Shown here in pieces: positions 10,071 through 18,760 of a stretch of 39,867 bases of DNA. The notes below the pieces were generated by a model. That model saw only the letters and a program-made list of their open reading frames with translations. It was not told where the DNA came from and did no database searches. This DNA is from Calditrichota bacterium (GTDB taxonomy: Bacteria > Calditrichota > Calditrichia > Calditrichales > J004), in the NCBI GenBank assembly GCA_003696775.1, contig RFFS01000115.1, positions 1 through 39,867 of the forward strand, read 5' to 3'. The stretch's first letter is position 1, and the number at the start of each line of letters is the position of its first letter. Made by a program: the position numbers and the translations under genes.

Positions 10071-11518
10071 TGAATAGAATAATCATTTATGTGTTGCTTT
10101 GGGCCGGGATGACGGCGGTTTATGCGGGCGTTGCCCGGGATTTTTCACTTAAAGGTTCGGGACAACCGGCCTTTTTAGGAAATGCCATCATCGATTTGCG
10201 CCTGCAAAATGAGACCATCTGGGCCGCCACGGGATTCGGTTTGAATGTATCCACGGATTTGGGCGCCAGTTGGCGTCATTTCGCTCCGGGCCAATATCCG
10301 GGCAAGGGCGGTGTTTCGGCCATGGGTTTTATGGATGAAAACACCCTGTGGATCGCCACCGCTTATGATACGACGGTGGAGAATGAAAGCCTCTCCGTGG
10401 GTGGCGGCCTGAATTATACGCAGGACGGTGGTGAAACCTGGCACCATATCAACCAACCGGTGGATGATAAAGATGTGACCGATTACAGCCCGACGACCAC
10501 CCGGGTACAGAATGTAACCTTTGACATGGCATTTTTGGACAGCACGATCTGGATAGCCAGTTTCGGCGGCGGTTTGCGCCGTTCCGATGATATGGGACAA
10601 AGCTGGCGGGTGGTTACCACCGACGGTCAACCCTTTTCCAGTCTCAATCATCTGAATCATCGCGCCTTTTCCGTGATGACCGAAAACGGAAATATCTGGT
10701 ACGGCTCCGCCGAAGGGATCAGTAAATCGTCGGATGGCGGAAAAAGCTGGCAGCGATATACACACCAAAATCAGGATCAGCCCATATCGGGTAATTTTGT
10801 GGTGGCGCTGGCCTGGCAACCGGCGACGCAAACCGTTTGGGCCGCAACGGTGGAAGCGGTGGACGGTGATGAAAAACGGGCCGTCAGCTATTCCACCGAC
10901 GGCGGCGCCAATTGGCATGTGGCTCTGGAAGGGGTATTTGCTCATAATTTCGGCTTTGAAGGCGAAACGGTTTTTGTGGCCGCCGATGCCGGTCTGTTCA
11001 TCTCCGATGATGGCGGCGCCAACTGGTTCCGTGTGCCGGAGGTGGTGGATCAACGCAACGGCGATCGCATATTGGATGATGAATATTTTTCCGCCGCCGG
11101 ACAGGTGGTTAATGGCCGGTCGTATTGGTGGCTGGGCTCCTCGGATGGCTTGGCGCTGACCACGGATCGGGGGAACAGTTGGCGTTTGATCCGTTCTTTT
11201 GTCTCCACCCGGGAGCGTCCCGTGCCGGCGGTATATGCCTATCCGTCGCCTTTTTCGCCGCCGCGCAATGGTTATACCCGGTTTCAATTCGATATCGGAA
11301 CCGCAACCGAAGTGGAAGTGCGCATCTACAACTGGGCGATGGAGCATGTGCGTACCCTGAAGGAGACCGAGGATAACTGGTCTCCCGACAGTCAGGATCG
11401 TAATGTGATCTGGGACGGCCGGGACAGTTTTGGACGCATTGTGGATACCGGCGTTTATTTTTTCCGCGCGGTGGTGGGCAATAAAATTTCCTGGGGAAAG
11501 GTGGTGGTGGTTGATTAA
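10067..11518 (+). CDS. BNR/Asp-box repeat beta-propeller protein with FlgD/T9SS-sorting-like C-terminal domain
   Basis: Signal peptide; seven Asp-box-like SxDxGxxW motifs (STDLGASW, TQDGGETW, RSDDMGQSW, SSDGGKSW, STDGGANW, SDDGGANW, TTDRGNSW); C-terminus YPSPFSPP...VEVRIYNWAMEHVRTL...VIWDGRDSFGRIVDTGVYFFRAVVGNK. Confidence 0.82.
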   Translation: MMNRIIIYVLLWAGMTAVYAGVARDFSLKGSGQPAFLGNAIIDLRLQNETIWAATGFGLNVSTDLGASWRHFAPGQYPGKGGVSAMGFMDENTLWIATAYDTTVENESLSVGGGLNYTQDGGETWHHINQPVDDKDVTDYSPTTTRVQNVTFDMAFLDSTIWIASFGGGLRRSDDMGQSWRVVTTDGQPFSSLNHLNHRAFSVMTENGNIWYGSAEGISKSSDGGKSWQRYTHQNQDQPISGNFVVALAWQPATQTVWAATVEAVDGDEKRAVSYSTDGGANWHVALEGVFAHNFGFEGETVFVAADAGLFISDDGGANWFRVPEVVDQRNGDRILDDEYFSAAGQVVNGRSYWWLGSSDGLALTTDRGNSWRLIRSFVSTRERPVPAVYAYPSPFSPPRNGYTRFQFDIGTATEVEVRIYNWAMEHVRTLKETEDNWSPDSQDRNVIWDGRDSFGRIVDTGVYFFRAVVGNKISWGKVVVVD

Positions 11519-11519
11519 G

Positions 11520-12458
11520 ATGCGTTTTATAATGAAAACAGGGATGGTTATCCTATTATGGGCCGGTAGTGTTCTGGCCCAGGTGAATCATAATGGCGGT
11601 TTGGCAGGCGCCTTTTTACGCGTTGGTCTCGGCGGCCGTTCCATGGCCATGGGCAATGTGGGTGTAGCCATGCCCGCCGGCGCTTACGCCTTTTACGGCA
11701 ATCCCGCGCTGACTGCCGTGGACAACCGTCGTGTTGCGGCCCTGATGGGTCATTTCATGGCTTTGGATCGTTACGCGTATTTTGCCGGATTTACCACGCC
11801 CATACCGGGGGGCGCCGGCGTGAGCGCCGCCTGGCTGAGCAGCGGCACGGGAAACCTGCACGCCTATAACACCATTGGTGAGGATACCGGCGAGCTGAAT
11901 CATTCCATGCACGCCCTGTACGGCACTTTTGCCCGCTCTTTCGGGAAGTTTCGCGTGGGCGTTTCTATCAAAATGGTACTGGAATATCTGAATGACGGCA
12001 CCTCGGAATTTGACTACGCGGCTCAGGCAGTGGGTGGCGACGCCGGGATTTATTACGCCTGGAATGAAGACCTGGCTTTCGGGGTGGCCGTGGATAACAT
12101 CGGGGTGCAACTTAAGGCCAATACGGAAAAGATTTTTACACGCGGTGGCAACACGCAATTCTCTTTGCCGCTTATGATCAAGGCAGGGGCTTTTTACCGG
12201 ACTCCCTTACGCTGGCTCCGCGTGGCATACGAAACGGTAAGCAGTAATGGAGTCCACTTTGATCACCGCATGGGCATGGAAGCTCTGTACGGAGAGAACA
12301 TCGCCTTGCGTCTGGGGCATACCGGCCATAATTTCACATTTGGCGCCGGCATGGATTTTAAATTTATGGACTTGGTCAGCTATCTGGATTACGTTTATAG
12401 CGCTTCGGTGGTGGATGAAGGCGCCGGGCATCTGTTTAGCTGGCAATTTTTCTTTTAA
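11520..12458 (+). CDS. PorV/PorQ family outer-membrane protein
   Basis: Start ATG 11520 (MRFIMKTGMVILLWAGSVLA|QVNHNGG); AFLRVGLGGRSMAMGNVGVAMPAGAYAFYGNPALTA matches the family N-terminal signature; barrel-like remainder ending in ...FSWQFFF. Confidence 0.82.
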   Translation: MRFIMKTGMVILLWAGSVLAQVNHNGGLAGAFLRVGLGGRSMAMGNVGVAMPAGAYAFYGNPALTAVDNRRVAALMGHFMALDRYAYFAGFTTPIPGGAGVSAAWLSSGTGNLHAYNTIGEDTGELNHSMHALYGTFARSFGKFRVGVSIKMVLEYLNDGTSEFDYAAQAVGGDAGIYYAWNEDLAFGVAVDNIGVQLKANTEKIFTRGGNTQFSLPLMIKAGAFYRTPLRWLRVAYETVSSNGVHFDHRMGMEALYGENIALRLGHTGHNFTFGAGMDFKFMDLVSYLDYVYSASVVDEGAGHLFSWQFFF

Positions 12459-12467
12459 GGCAGAAAT

Positions 12468-13358
12468 ATGAAACATTTTTTTCTTTTGTTATTAATGGCC
12501 CTTTCCTGGAGTCCGGCACAAGACAACAGCGGATTTGACGCTCTTAAATTAAATGGCGATGTGCGTACCGCCGCTTTGAGTGGTTCCGGCAGCGCGTTGA
12601 CGGGAGACGCCGGTGTTGTTTTTGTTAATCCCGCCGGTATGCTCGCGGAAGGCCGTTCCTCGGCCGTTTTTCAATATCGGCAAACCGCTTTGGGAGCTGC
12701 ATTTCATACCATGGCGGCGGTATTTGCCATGGAACAAAGCGCCTTTTCCGTTGACGCCGCCTATCTTGCCATTCCCGGCATCGAAATCCGAGGTGTTATC
12801 CCCACGGATGAACCGCAAGGCGTCACCGATGCCTTTAACCTGGCGGTGGGCGTAAGCTATGCCCGCTATCTGGGTAACTGGCAATGGGGGGTAAAGGTCA
12901 AGTATCTGTTCGAAAAATATTATCTTGCTACCGCGCCGGGCTGGGCGGTGGATTGGGGAGTGCAACGCCGGGATGTGGCGGAGGATACGGATTGGGGACT
13001 AACGATACAGAATGTCGGACGTATGGCGCCATTGGATCAGCAAGCCACGCCATTGCCACTTACGGTTCGTAGCGGATTCCGTTACGGTTTGATGGATGAC
13101 GTGTCGGCCGGAACACTCAACCTGATTCCGGAAATTATATGGCGACGGGGAGAACGGCTTACGTACAGCATGGGGCTTATTTATGCTCCCTTGCCTTTTA
13201 TGCGGCTACTTGGCGGAGCCGGTGCACGCGGCGAAGTACTTACCTGGTCCGCGGGACTAAGCGTGCAATACGGTCATTATGTGTTGCGCTATGCTTATGG
13301 GACGGTTGGATACGGTCTGCCCGGCAGTCACAGCTTTGGCGCTTCTTTTTATTTTTAA
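12468..13358 (+). CDS. PorV/PorQ-like outer-membrane protein (second copy)
   Basis: Signal peptide MKHFFLLLLMALSWSPA|Q; GDVRTAALSGSGSALTGDAGVVFVNPAGMLAEGRSSAVFQYRQTALGAAFHTMAAVF; terminal aromatic ...FGASFYF. Confidence 0.72.
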   Translation: MKHFFLLLLMALSWSPAQDNSGFDALKLNGDVRTAALSGSGSALTGDAGVVFVNPAGMLAEGRSSAVFQYRQTALGAAFHTMAAVFAMEQSAFSVDAAYLAIPGIEIRGVIPTDEPQGVTDAFNLAVGVSYARYLGNWQWGVKVKYLFEKYYLATAPGWAVDWGVQRRDVAEDTDWGLTIQNVGRMAPLDQQATPLPLTVRSGFRYGLMDDVSAGTLNLIPEIIWRRGERLTYSMGLIYAPLPFMRLLGGAGARGEVLTWSAGLSVQYGHYVLRYAYGTVGYGLPGSHSFGASFYF

Positions 13359-13382
13359 TGCGCGGTAGAATTTGGATAGGTG

Positions 13383-13907
13383 ATGTCAAGGTTTTTTAAA
13401 TATACATGGCAAAAAATAAATTTTAATCGGTTGTTTCCGAAAGACAGGATGGTGCAAACGCGGAGAGCAGGCATGGATGTCTATGTAAAAGCAACCGATG
13501 ACAACCGTTTGGATGCCCAACGAATGCGCTGGAGTCTGGACCCGGCGGTAAGGCGTTTTGTCGCCTTGCAAACGGAGGACGATACTCCGACAGATAGACC
13601 GGTTTTTATCCGCTATTTTGAAATTTATCAAAAAAAAAGGCGGGTGGGTGATATCCGCATATTCGGTGATAAAAACGATGAAAAGCGCAATATGGCGCAA
13701 CTGCTGATTGTTCTCGGGGAAAAACGCGGCCTGGGGATAGGAACGCGGGCGGTCAGTCTGGTGTTGGATCAACTCAGGGATGTGTACCGTGGTATCTATT
13801 GCCGGGTGAACCGTTATAATCTGGCCAGTATTCGCATGTTGCGCCGTAACGGTTTTGTTTTTCGCAATTTAGTCGGCAATGAATTTATTCTTGAACGGCG
13901 ATTTTAA
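13383..13907 (+). CDS. GNAT-family N-acetyltransferase
   Basis: AQLLIVLGEKRGLGIGTRAVSLVLDQL...VNRYNLASIRMLRRNGFVF: GNAT acetyl-CoA loop and N-x-xS-IR-ML-x-x-NGF motif. Start ATG 13383 (GTG 13380 possible). Confidence 0.8.
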   Translation: MSRFFKYTWQKINFNRLFPKDRMVQTRRAGMDVYVKATDDNRLDAQRMRWSLDPAVRRFVALQTEDDTPTDRPVFIRYFEIYQKKRRVGDIRIFGDKNDEKRNMAQLLIVLGEKRGLGIGTRAVSLVLDQLRDVYRGIYCRVNRYNLASIRMLRRNGFVFRNLVGNEFILERRF

Positions 13908-13932
13908 TTCCAAAAAACTTCCATTTTTTATA

Positions 13933-13961
13933 TTGACATAATTCGTAAAAGACTTTATATT
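13933..13961 (+). promoter_or_regulatory. Sigma70-type promoter upstream of tRNA-Gln
   Basis: TTGACA (13933-13938), 17-nt spacer, TATATT (13956-13961), 22 nt before tRNA start. Confidence 0.75.
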
Positions 13962-13983
13962 ACTGATCTATATTCAATGACGT

Positions 13984-14056
13984 TGGGGCGTGGCCAAGTG
14001 GTTAAGGCAGCGGGTTTTGGTCCCGCCATTCCTAGGTTCGAATCCTAGCGCCCCAG
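13984..14056 (+). tRNA. tRNA-Gln (anticodon TTG)
   Basis: TGGGGCG/CGCCCCA acceptor, anticodon stem GCGGG-TTTTGGT-CCCGC with TTG anticodon, T arm CTAGG-TTCGAAT-CCTAG. CCA not encoded. Confidence 0.95.
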
Positions 14057-14067
14057 CTTTTTTTTAT

Positions 14068-14090
14068 GCAAGCGGCAGCTTGCTTTTTTT
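14068..14090 (+). terminator. Rho-independent terminator after tRNA-Gln
   Basis: GCAAGC-GGCA-GCTTGC hairpin followed by TTTTTTT. Confidence 0.8.
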
Positions 14091-14120
14091 ATGTGATTTT
14101 AATTTTTAGGAGCATTGAAA

Positions 14121-14732
14121 ATGTCGGAAACGATTATTTCCGCGCAAAAACGTGAGCAGGTGGGGACGGGTGTCGCGCGTGCCTTGCGTCGTCAGGGACG
14201 TATCCCCGGTGTATTGTATGGTGCTGACAGTGAAGCGCTTCCCGTAAGTTTTGATAAATTGGAACTGGGGCGTCTGCTTCGTTCCGATTTTTCTCTGATT
14301 ACGGTGGAAGTGGACGGTGAAAAAGAACAGGCCGTGTTGAAGGAAGTGCAAAATCATCCCGTGCGCGGTGATGTTCTTCATGTGGACATGATGCGCGTGG
14401 CTTCCGGTCATGAAATAAAGGTGACGGTTCCGATCAATTATACCGGTGAGTCGTCCGGTGTGAAGCTGGGTGGTTTGATGTCCATTATGCGTAATGAATT
14501 AACCATCCAGGTGTTGCCCAAGGATATGCCCGAAGCTATTGAAGTGGATGTGACCAATCTGGGTATTGGTGATGTGGTGCGTGTGAAAGACCTGCAATTG
14601 GAAAACGTCACGGTTTTGGAAGAGCCGGAAGTGATGTTGTGCCAGGTAACGGTTACCCGTAAAGCCGCGGAAGCCCTTACGTCGGAAGGTGCCGAAGAAG
14701 CCGAAGAGTCGGGTACCGAAGAAGCCGAGTAG
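14121..14732 (+). CDS. rplY: 50S ribosomal protein L25/general stress protein Ctc
   Basis: GTGVARALRRQGRIPGVLYGADSEALPVSF...NHPVRGDVLHVDMMRV; acidic C-terminal tail; SD AGGAG upstream. Confidence 0.92.
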   Translation: MSETIISAQKREQVGTGVARALRRQGRIPGVLYGADSEALPVSFDKLELGRLLRSDFSLITVEVDGEKEQAVLKEVQNHPVRGDVLHVDMMRVASGHEIKVTVPINYTGESSGVKLGGLMSIMRNELTIQVLPKDMPEAIEVDVTNLGIGDVVRVKDLQLENVTVLEEPEVMLCQVTVTRKAAEALTSEGAEEAEESGTEEAE

Positions 14733-14739
14733 TCTCTGG

Positions 14740-15318
14740 TTGCTTAACGTTGTTTTTGGTTTAGGAAATCCGGGGAAGAAGTATCAGGGCACGCGCCATA
14801 ATATCGGCTTTCTTTTTCTGGATTATTACGCAGATCGATTTGGAATCCCCTTTGTGCCCGGCAAAGGGGATTATTTTTTTACAAAGATAAATATCTCGGG
14901 AAAAGACCTGTATCTGGTAAAGCCGCGGACTTATATGAATTTGAGCGGCCTGGCCGTGCGGGAAGTGGTTGATACGCTGGCCCTGACTCCGGAAGATATT
15001 CTGGTCGTTTATGATGATTTTCATTTGCCATTCGGCACGTTGCGTTTCCGTAAAAAAGGCAGTGCCGGAGGGCATAACGGAATTAAATCCATTGTAGGCC
15101 AACTTGGAACGGAAAACTTTCCCCGTTTACGGTTGGGCATCGGGCCGCCGCCCGAAGCATCATCCGTAATAGATTTTGTGTTGGCGCCATTTGCTGAAAA
15201 GGAGAGCGCCGCTCTCGATGCGGTTATGGAGGCCGCCTGGGAAGGTGTGCAGACCTGGCACGAAAAAGGCATTGAGTTTGCCATGAACAACTTTAATAAA
15301 AATGTTTTAGCCCAATAA
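14740..15318 (+). CDS. pth: Peptidyl-tRNA hydrolase
   Basis: [25 protein letters not shown]...[16 protein letters not shown]...[30 protein letters not shown]. Start uncertain: TTG 14740 gives [12 protein letters not shown]; the longer ORF overlaps rplY. Confidence 0.92.
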   Translation: MLNVVFGLGNPGKKYQGTRHNIGFLFLDYYADRFGIPFVPGKGDYFFTKINISGKDLYLVKPRTYMNLSGLAVREVVDTLALTPEDILVVYDDFHLPFGTLRFRKKGSAGGHNGIKSIVGQLGTENFPRLRLGIGPPPEASSVIDFVLAPFAEKESAALDAVMEAAWEGVQTWHEKGIEFAMNNFNKNVLAQ

Positions 15319-15332
15319 GTGAGGTATTCATA

Positions 15333-17510
15333 ATGCAAAGTACAATACTGTTTGCCATGGGGAGCGCTGTTCTTGCCCTGCTGTACGGTATCTACCGTTC
15401 TTCCTGGATCAATAAAAAAGAAATGGGCACGGACCATATGGCGTCGATTGCCGGTCATATTCGTGAAGGCGCCATGGCGTTTTTACGCGCCGAATATAAG
15501 GTGTTGATCGTTTTTGTAATCGTCGTGGCGGCCCTACTTGGTTTTTCCGCTGATCCGTCCAATTCATCATCGATGATCGCGGTGTCGTTTATCGTGGGCG
15601 CCTTTGCCTCGGCACTGGCCGGTAATATCGGCATGCGCGTGGCCACCAGCGCCAATGTGCGTACCACCAACGCGGCCCGCAAAGGTTTGGGGCAGGCTTT
15701 GGAAATCGCTTTTGCCGGTGGTTCCGTTATGGGGTTGGGTGTTGTCGGTTTCGGCGTTCTGGGGCTTTCCGTGTTGTTACTGTTGTATGAAAATATGTTT
15801 GGCATGGATGCCGAGGGCATCAATCGTGTATTAAGCGTGATCACCGGTTTTTCATTCGGTGCCTCTTCCATCGCTTTGTTTGCCCGTGTGGGGGGTGGTA
15901 TTTACACCAAAGCCGCCGATGTGGGCGCCGACCTGGTTGGTAAGGTGGAAGCTGGCATTCCCGAAGACCATCCGCTTAATCCGGCCACCATCGCGGATAA
16001 CGTGGGTGATAATGTGGGCGACGTGGCCGGCATGGGCGCGGACTTGTTTGAGTCTTATGTCGGTTCCATTATCGGCACCATGGTTTTGGGCGCGGTATTT
16101 CTGAACCTGCCGGAATTTAAGGAAGTCGGCATTCTGAATGGCGTGCTGCTGCCGCTGGTATTGGCCGCCACGGGTATCCTGACCTCGATCGCCGGTACAT
16201 TCTTTGTTAAAGTAAAAGAAGGCGGCGATCCGCAAAAAGCGTTGAATATCGGTGAATTCGGTTCATCGATCGTGATGGTCATTGCTTCTTACTTTATCAT
16301 CGTGCGCATGCTGCCCGCGGAATGGACATTGCATGGCGTGCACTATACCGCTTCCGGAGTCTTTTACGCCACCTTGTTTGGCCTGGTCGCCGGATTGTTC
16401 ATTGGCATGATCACCGAATTTTACACAGGTACCGGTAAAAAGCCGGTTATCAGCATCGCGCAACAGTCTGTAACCGGTTCCGCCACCAACATTATTGCCG
16501 GTCTGGGTGTGGGTATGTTATCCACCGCTTTGCCGATTGTCATCATTGCCGTGGCCATACTCGGCGCTTATAAATTTGCCGGACTGTATGGTATCGCCAT
16601 CGCCGCTGTGGGCATGTTGTCCAACACGGGTATTCAGTTGGCCGTGGACGCTTACGGTCCCATCTCCGACAATGCGGGCGGCATTGCCGAAATGTCCGAA
16701 TTGCCCTCCGAAGTGCGCGGGCGTACCGATAAGCTGGATGCCGTGGGTAACACCACCGCCGCAATCGGTAAAGGCTTTGCCATCGGTTCCGCCGCTTTAA
16801 CGGCCCTGGCCCTGTTCTCGGCTTTTATCGAATCGTACAATGCTACCCATGCCGAAAAACTGGGCGCGATCAATATTACCGATCCCAATGTGATGGCCGC
16901 ATTATTTGTGGGCGCCATGATGCCGTTTCTTTTCTCTGCCCTGGCGATGCAGGCCGTGGGCCGCGCCGCCATGTCCATGATTGAAGAAGTGCGCCGTCAG
17001 TTTAAATCGATTCCGGAATTGAAAGCCGCGTTAAGCGTGATGCAAAAGAACGACGGCAAAGAAATGGCTGACTGGAGCGATGATGACCGGAAGACATTTG
17101 AAGCGGCTAACGGAAAAGCCGAATATGGCAAATGCGTGGAAATATCGACTAAAGCGTCCATCCGCGAAATGATTTTACCCGGTCTGTTGGCGGTCATCGT
17201 GCCCGTGTTAGTGGGATTTTTCGGTGGCGCGACCATGTTGGGCGGATTGCTGGCCGGTGTGACCGCGGCCGGTGTGCTGATGGCTCTGTTCCAGTCCAAT
17301 GCCGGCGGTGCCTGGGATAACGCTAAAAAAATGATTGAAGAAGGCATCACCATTAAAGGTGAAAAATACGGAAAGGGTTCGGAGCCGCATAAAGCCGCGG
17401 TCGTCGGTGATACGGTGGGTGATCCGTTTAAAGATACATCCGGTCCGTCCCTGAATATTCTTATTAAACTTATGTCGGTGGTGGCGTTGGTTATCGCGCC
17501 GCTGCTTTAA
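15333..17510 (+). CDS. hppA: Membrane-bound cation-pumping pyrophosphatase
   Basis: 725 aa, multi-[122 protein letters not shown]. Confidence 0.95.
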   Translation: MQSTILFAMGSAVLALLYGIYRSSWINKKEMGTDHMASIAGHIREGAMAFLRAEYKVLIVFVIVVAALLGFSADPSNSSSMIAVSFIVGAFASALAGNIGMRVATSANVRTTNAARKGLGQALEIAFAGGSVMGLGVVGFGVLGLSVLLLLYENMFGMDAEGINRVLSVITGFSFGASSIALFARVGGGIYTKAADVGADLVGKVEAGIPEDHPLNPATIADNVGDNVGDVAGMGADLFESYVGSIIGTMVLGAVFLNLPEFKEVGILNGVLLPLVLAATGILTSIAGTFFVKVKEGGDPQKALNIGEFGSSIVMVIASYFIIVRMLPAEWTLHGVHYTASGVFYATLFGLVAGLFIGMITEFYTGTGKKPVISIAQQSVTGSATNIIAGLGVGMLSTALPIVIIAVAILGAYKFAGLYGIAIAAVGMLSNTGIQLAVDAYGPISDNAGGIAEMSELPSEVRGRTDKLDAVGNTTAAIGKGFAIGSAALTALALFSAFIESYNATHAEKLGAINITDPNVMAALFVGAMMPFLFSALAMQAVGRAAMSMIEEVRRQFKSIPELKAALSVMQKNDGKEMADWSDDDRKTFEAANGKAEYGKCVEISTKASIREMILPGLLAVIVPVLVGFFGGATMLGGLLAGVTAAGVLMALFQSNAGGAWDNAKKMIEEGITIKGEKYGKGSEPHKAAVVGDTVGDPFKDTSGPSLNILIKLMSVVALVIAPLL

Positions 17511-17521
17511 ATTAAAATCCT

Positions 17522-17545
17522 ATCCCGGTTCATAACGGCCGGGAT
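17522..17545 (+). promoter_or_regulatory. Structured rpsF leader hairpin (candidate autoregulatory element)
   Basis: ATCCCG-GTT-CAT-AAC-(GGC bulge)-CGGGAT can fold as a bulged hairpin between hppA stop and rpsF SD; no U-tract follows, arguing against a terminator. Confidence 0.35.
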
Positions 17546-17566
17546 CATCAGACCAAAGGAGGTTAC

Positions 17567-18019
17567 ATGGCTATTTATGAAACGGTTGTCATTCTCGACA
17601 GCCTGCTTCCCCCCAAGGAGATCGATGACGCCGTGGAGCGTTTCTCTCAAATCATTAAAGAGAACGGCGGCACGGTACGCGTTGTTGATAAATGGGGCAA
17701 GCGACGTCTGGCTTACGAAATCCAGAAAAAACAATATGGATTTTACGTGGCCATCGAATTTGAAGGCGAAGGCAATATTCCCAAAGCCTTGCAAAGCGAA
17801 TACAATTACACCGATTCCGTGTTGCGTTATCTGACCTATCGCTATGACAAGCATAAGCTGAAGGCGATGGAAAAAGCGGGTAAGAATGTGGCGGAGGCCC
17901 CTGTAGTGGAAGAAAAACCAGCGAAAGCCGCGGAAGAATCCAAGCCCGTGGTGGAAGAACAAACTCCGGAAACCGCCACGGCGGAAGAAAGCAGCAAAGA
18001 GGAGGCGCAAAATGATTAA
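17567..18019 (+). CDS. rpsF: 30S ribosomal protein S6
   Basis: [74 protein letters not shown]; followed by rpsR. Confidence 0.94.
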   Translation: MAIYETVVILDSLLPPKEIDDAVERFSQIIKENGGTVRVVDKWGKRRLAYEIQKKQYGFYVAIEFEGEGNIPKALQSEYNYTDSVLRYLTYRYDKHKLKAMEKAGKNVAEAPVVEEKPAKAAEESKPVVEEQTPETATAEESSKEEAQND

Positions 18020-18239
18020 GAATCGTAAAAAACGTAATTGTCCGTTTACCGAAGCCGGAATCGTCTATATCGATTTTAAAGATGAAAAATTGCTGAAGAA
18101 ATATCTGACCGAACAGGGTAAGATTATTCCGCGTCATACTTCCGGCGCTTCGGCTAAAATGCAACGCCAACTGGCCCGTGCCGTTAAACGCGCGCGTCAT
18201 CTGGCTCTGATCCCCTTTGTGGCTGACTTTACCCGCTAA
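18012..18239 (+). CDS. rpsR: 30S ribosomal protein S18
   Basis: [70 protein letters not shown]; overlaps rpsF by 8 nt. Confidence 0.95.
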   Translation: MIKNRKKRNCPFTEAGIVYIDFKDEKLLKKYLTEQGKIIPRHTSGASAKMQRQLARAVKRARHLALIPFVADFTR

Positions 18240-18262
18240 ACTAAAATACGAGGAATACTCTC

Positions 18263-18706
18263 ATGAATATTATTTTGAGACAAGACTATCAGGGTTTGGG
18301 TGAAGCCGGTGAAGAAGTGAAAGTAAAAGACGGATTTGCCAGAAACTTTCTGATACCGCAAGGCATCGCTTTTTTGGCCAATGCCCAAAACCGCAAACGT
18401 TTTGAAAACGAACAAAAACAACGTTCCTGGAAACAGGAAAAAGAAAAACAACAGGCCGAAGAACTGGCTAAAAAGCTGGAAAACGTATCCTGCACCATCT
18501 CCGTTCAGGTGGGTGAAGACGATAAACTGTTCGGTTCGGTAACCGCGCAAAATATCGCGGACTCGCTTAAGGAGCAGGGTTTTGAAATGGATAAACGTAA
18601 AATCCTGCTGGATGAGCCCATCAAGGCATTGGGTATTTACACGGTAAATATCAAATTACATAAAGATGTGGAAGGCTCTGTTAAAGTTTGGGTTGTTAAA
18701 GAATAA
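18263..18706 (+). CDS. rplI: 50S ribosomal protein L9
   Basis: MNIILRQDYQGLGEAGEEVKVKDGFARNFLIPQGIAFLAN... plus VGEDDKLFGSVTAQNIADSL. Confidence 0.95.
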   Translation: MNIILRQDYQGLGEAGEEVKVKDGFARNFLIPQGIAFLANAQNRKRFENEQKQRSWKQEKEKQQAEELAKKLENVSCTISVQVGEDDKLFGSVTAQNIADSLKEQGFEMDKRKILLDEPIKALGIYTVNIKLHKDVEGSVKVWVVKE

Positions 18707-18715
18707 ACAAACGTT

Positions 18716-18755
18716 AAACGGACTGTTGCCTTTGTGCGGCAGTCCGTTTATTTTA
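18716..18755 (+). terminator. Probable intrinsic terminator after rplI
   Basis: AAACGGACTG...CAGTCCGTTT inverted repeat (18716-18725 / 18740-18749) followed by ATTTTAT. Confidence 0.6.
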
Positions 18756-18760
18756 TATCC

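Noticed and set aside
10175-11347. 390-aa ORF on the - strand
   Set aside because: Antisense to the Asp-box propeller gene, which has clear motifs; translation is His/Ile/Gly-rich with no recognisable domain: a shadow ORF.
14740-15318. pth fused to or extensively overlapping rplY, as the ORF track start (14689) suggests
   Set aside because: The extra N-terminal residues ([18 protein letters not shown]) are out-of-frame rplY tail; homology begins at VVFGLGNPG, so a TTG start near 14740 is preferred.
17522-17545. Intrinsic terminator after hppA
   Set aside because: Hairpin present but no downstream U-tract; reported instead as a candidate rpsF leader structure.
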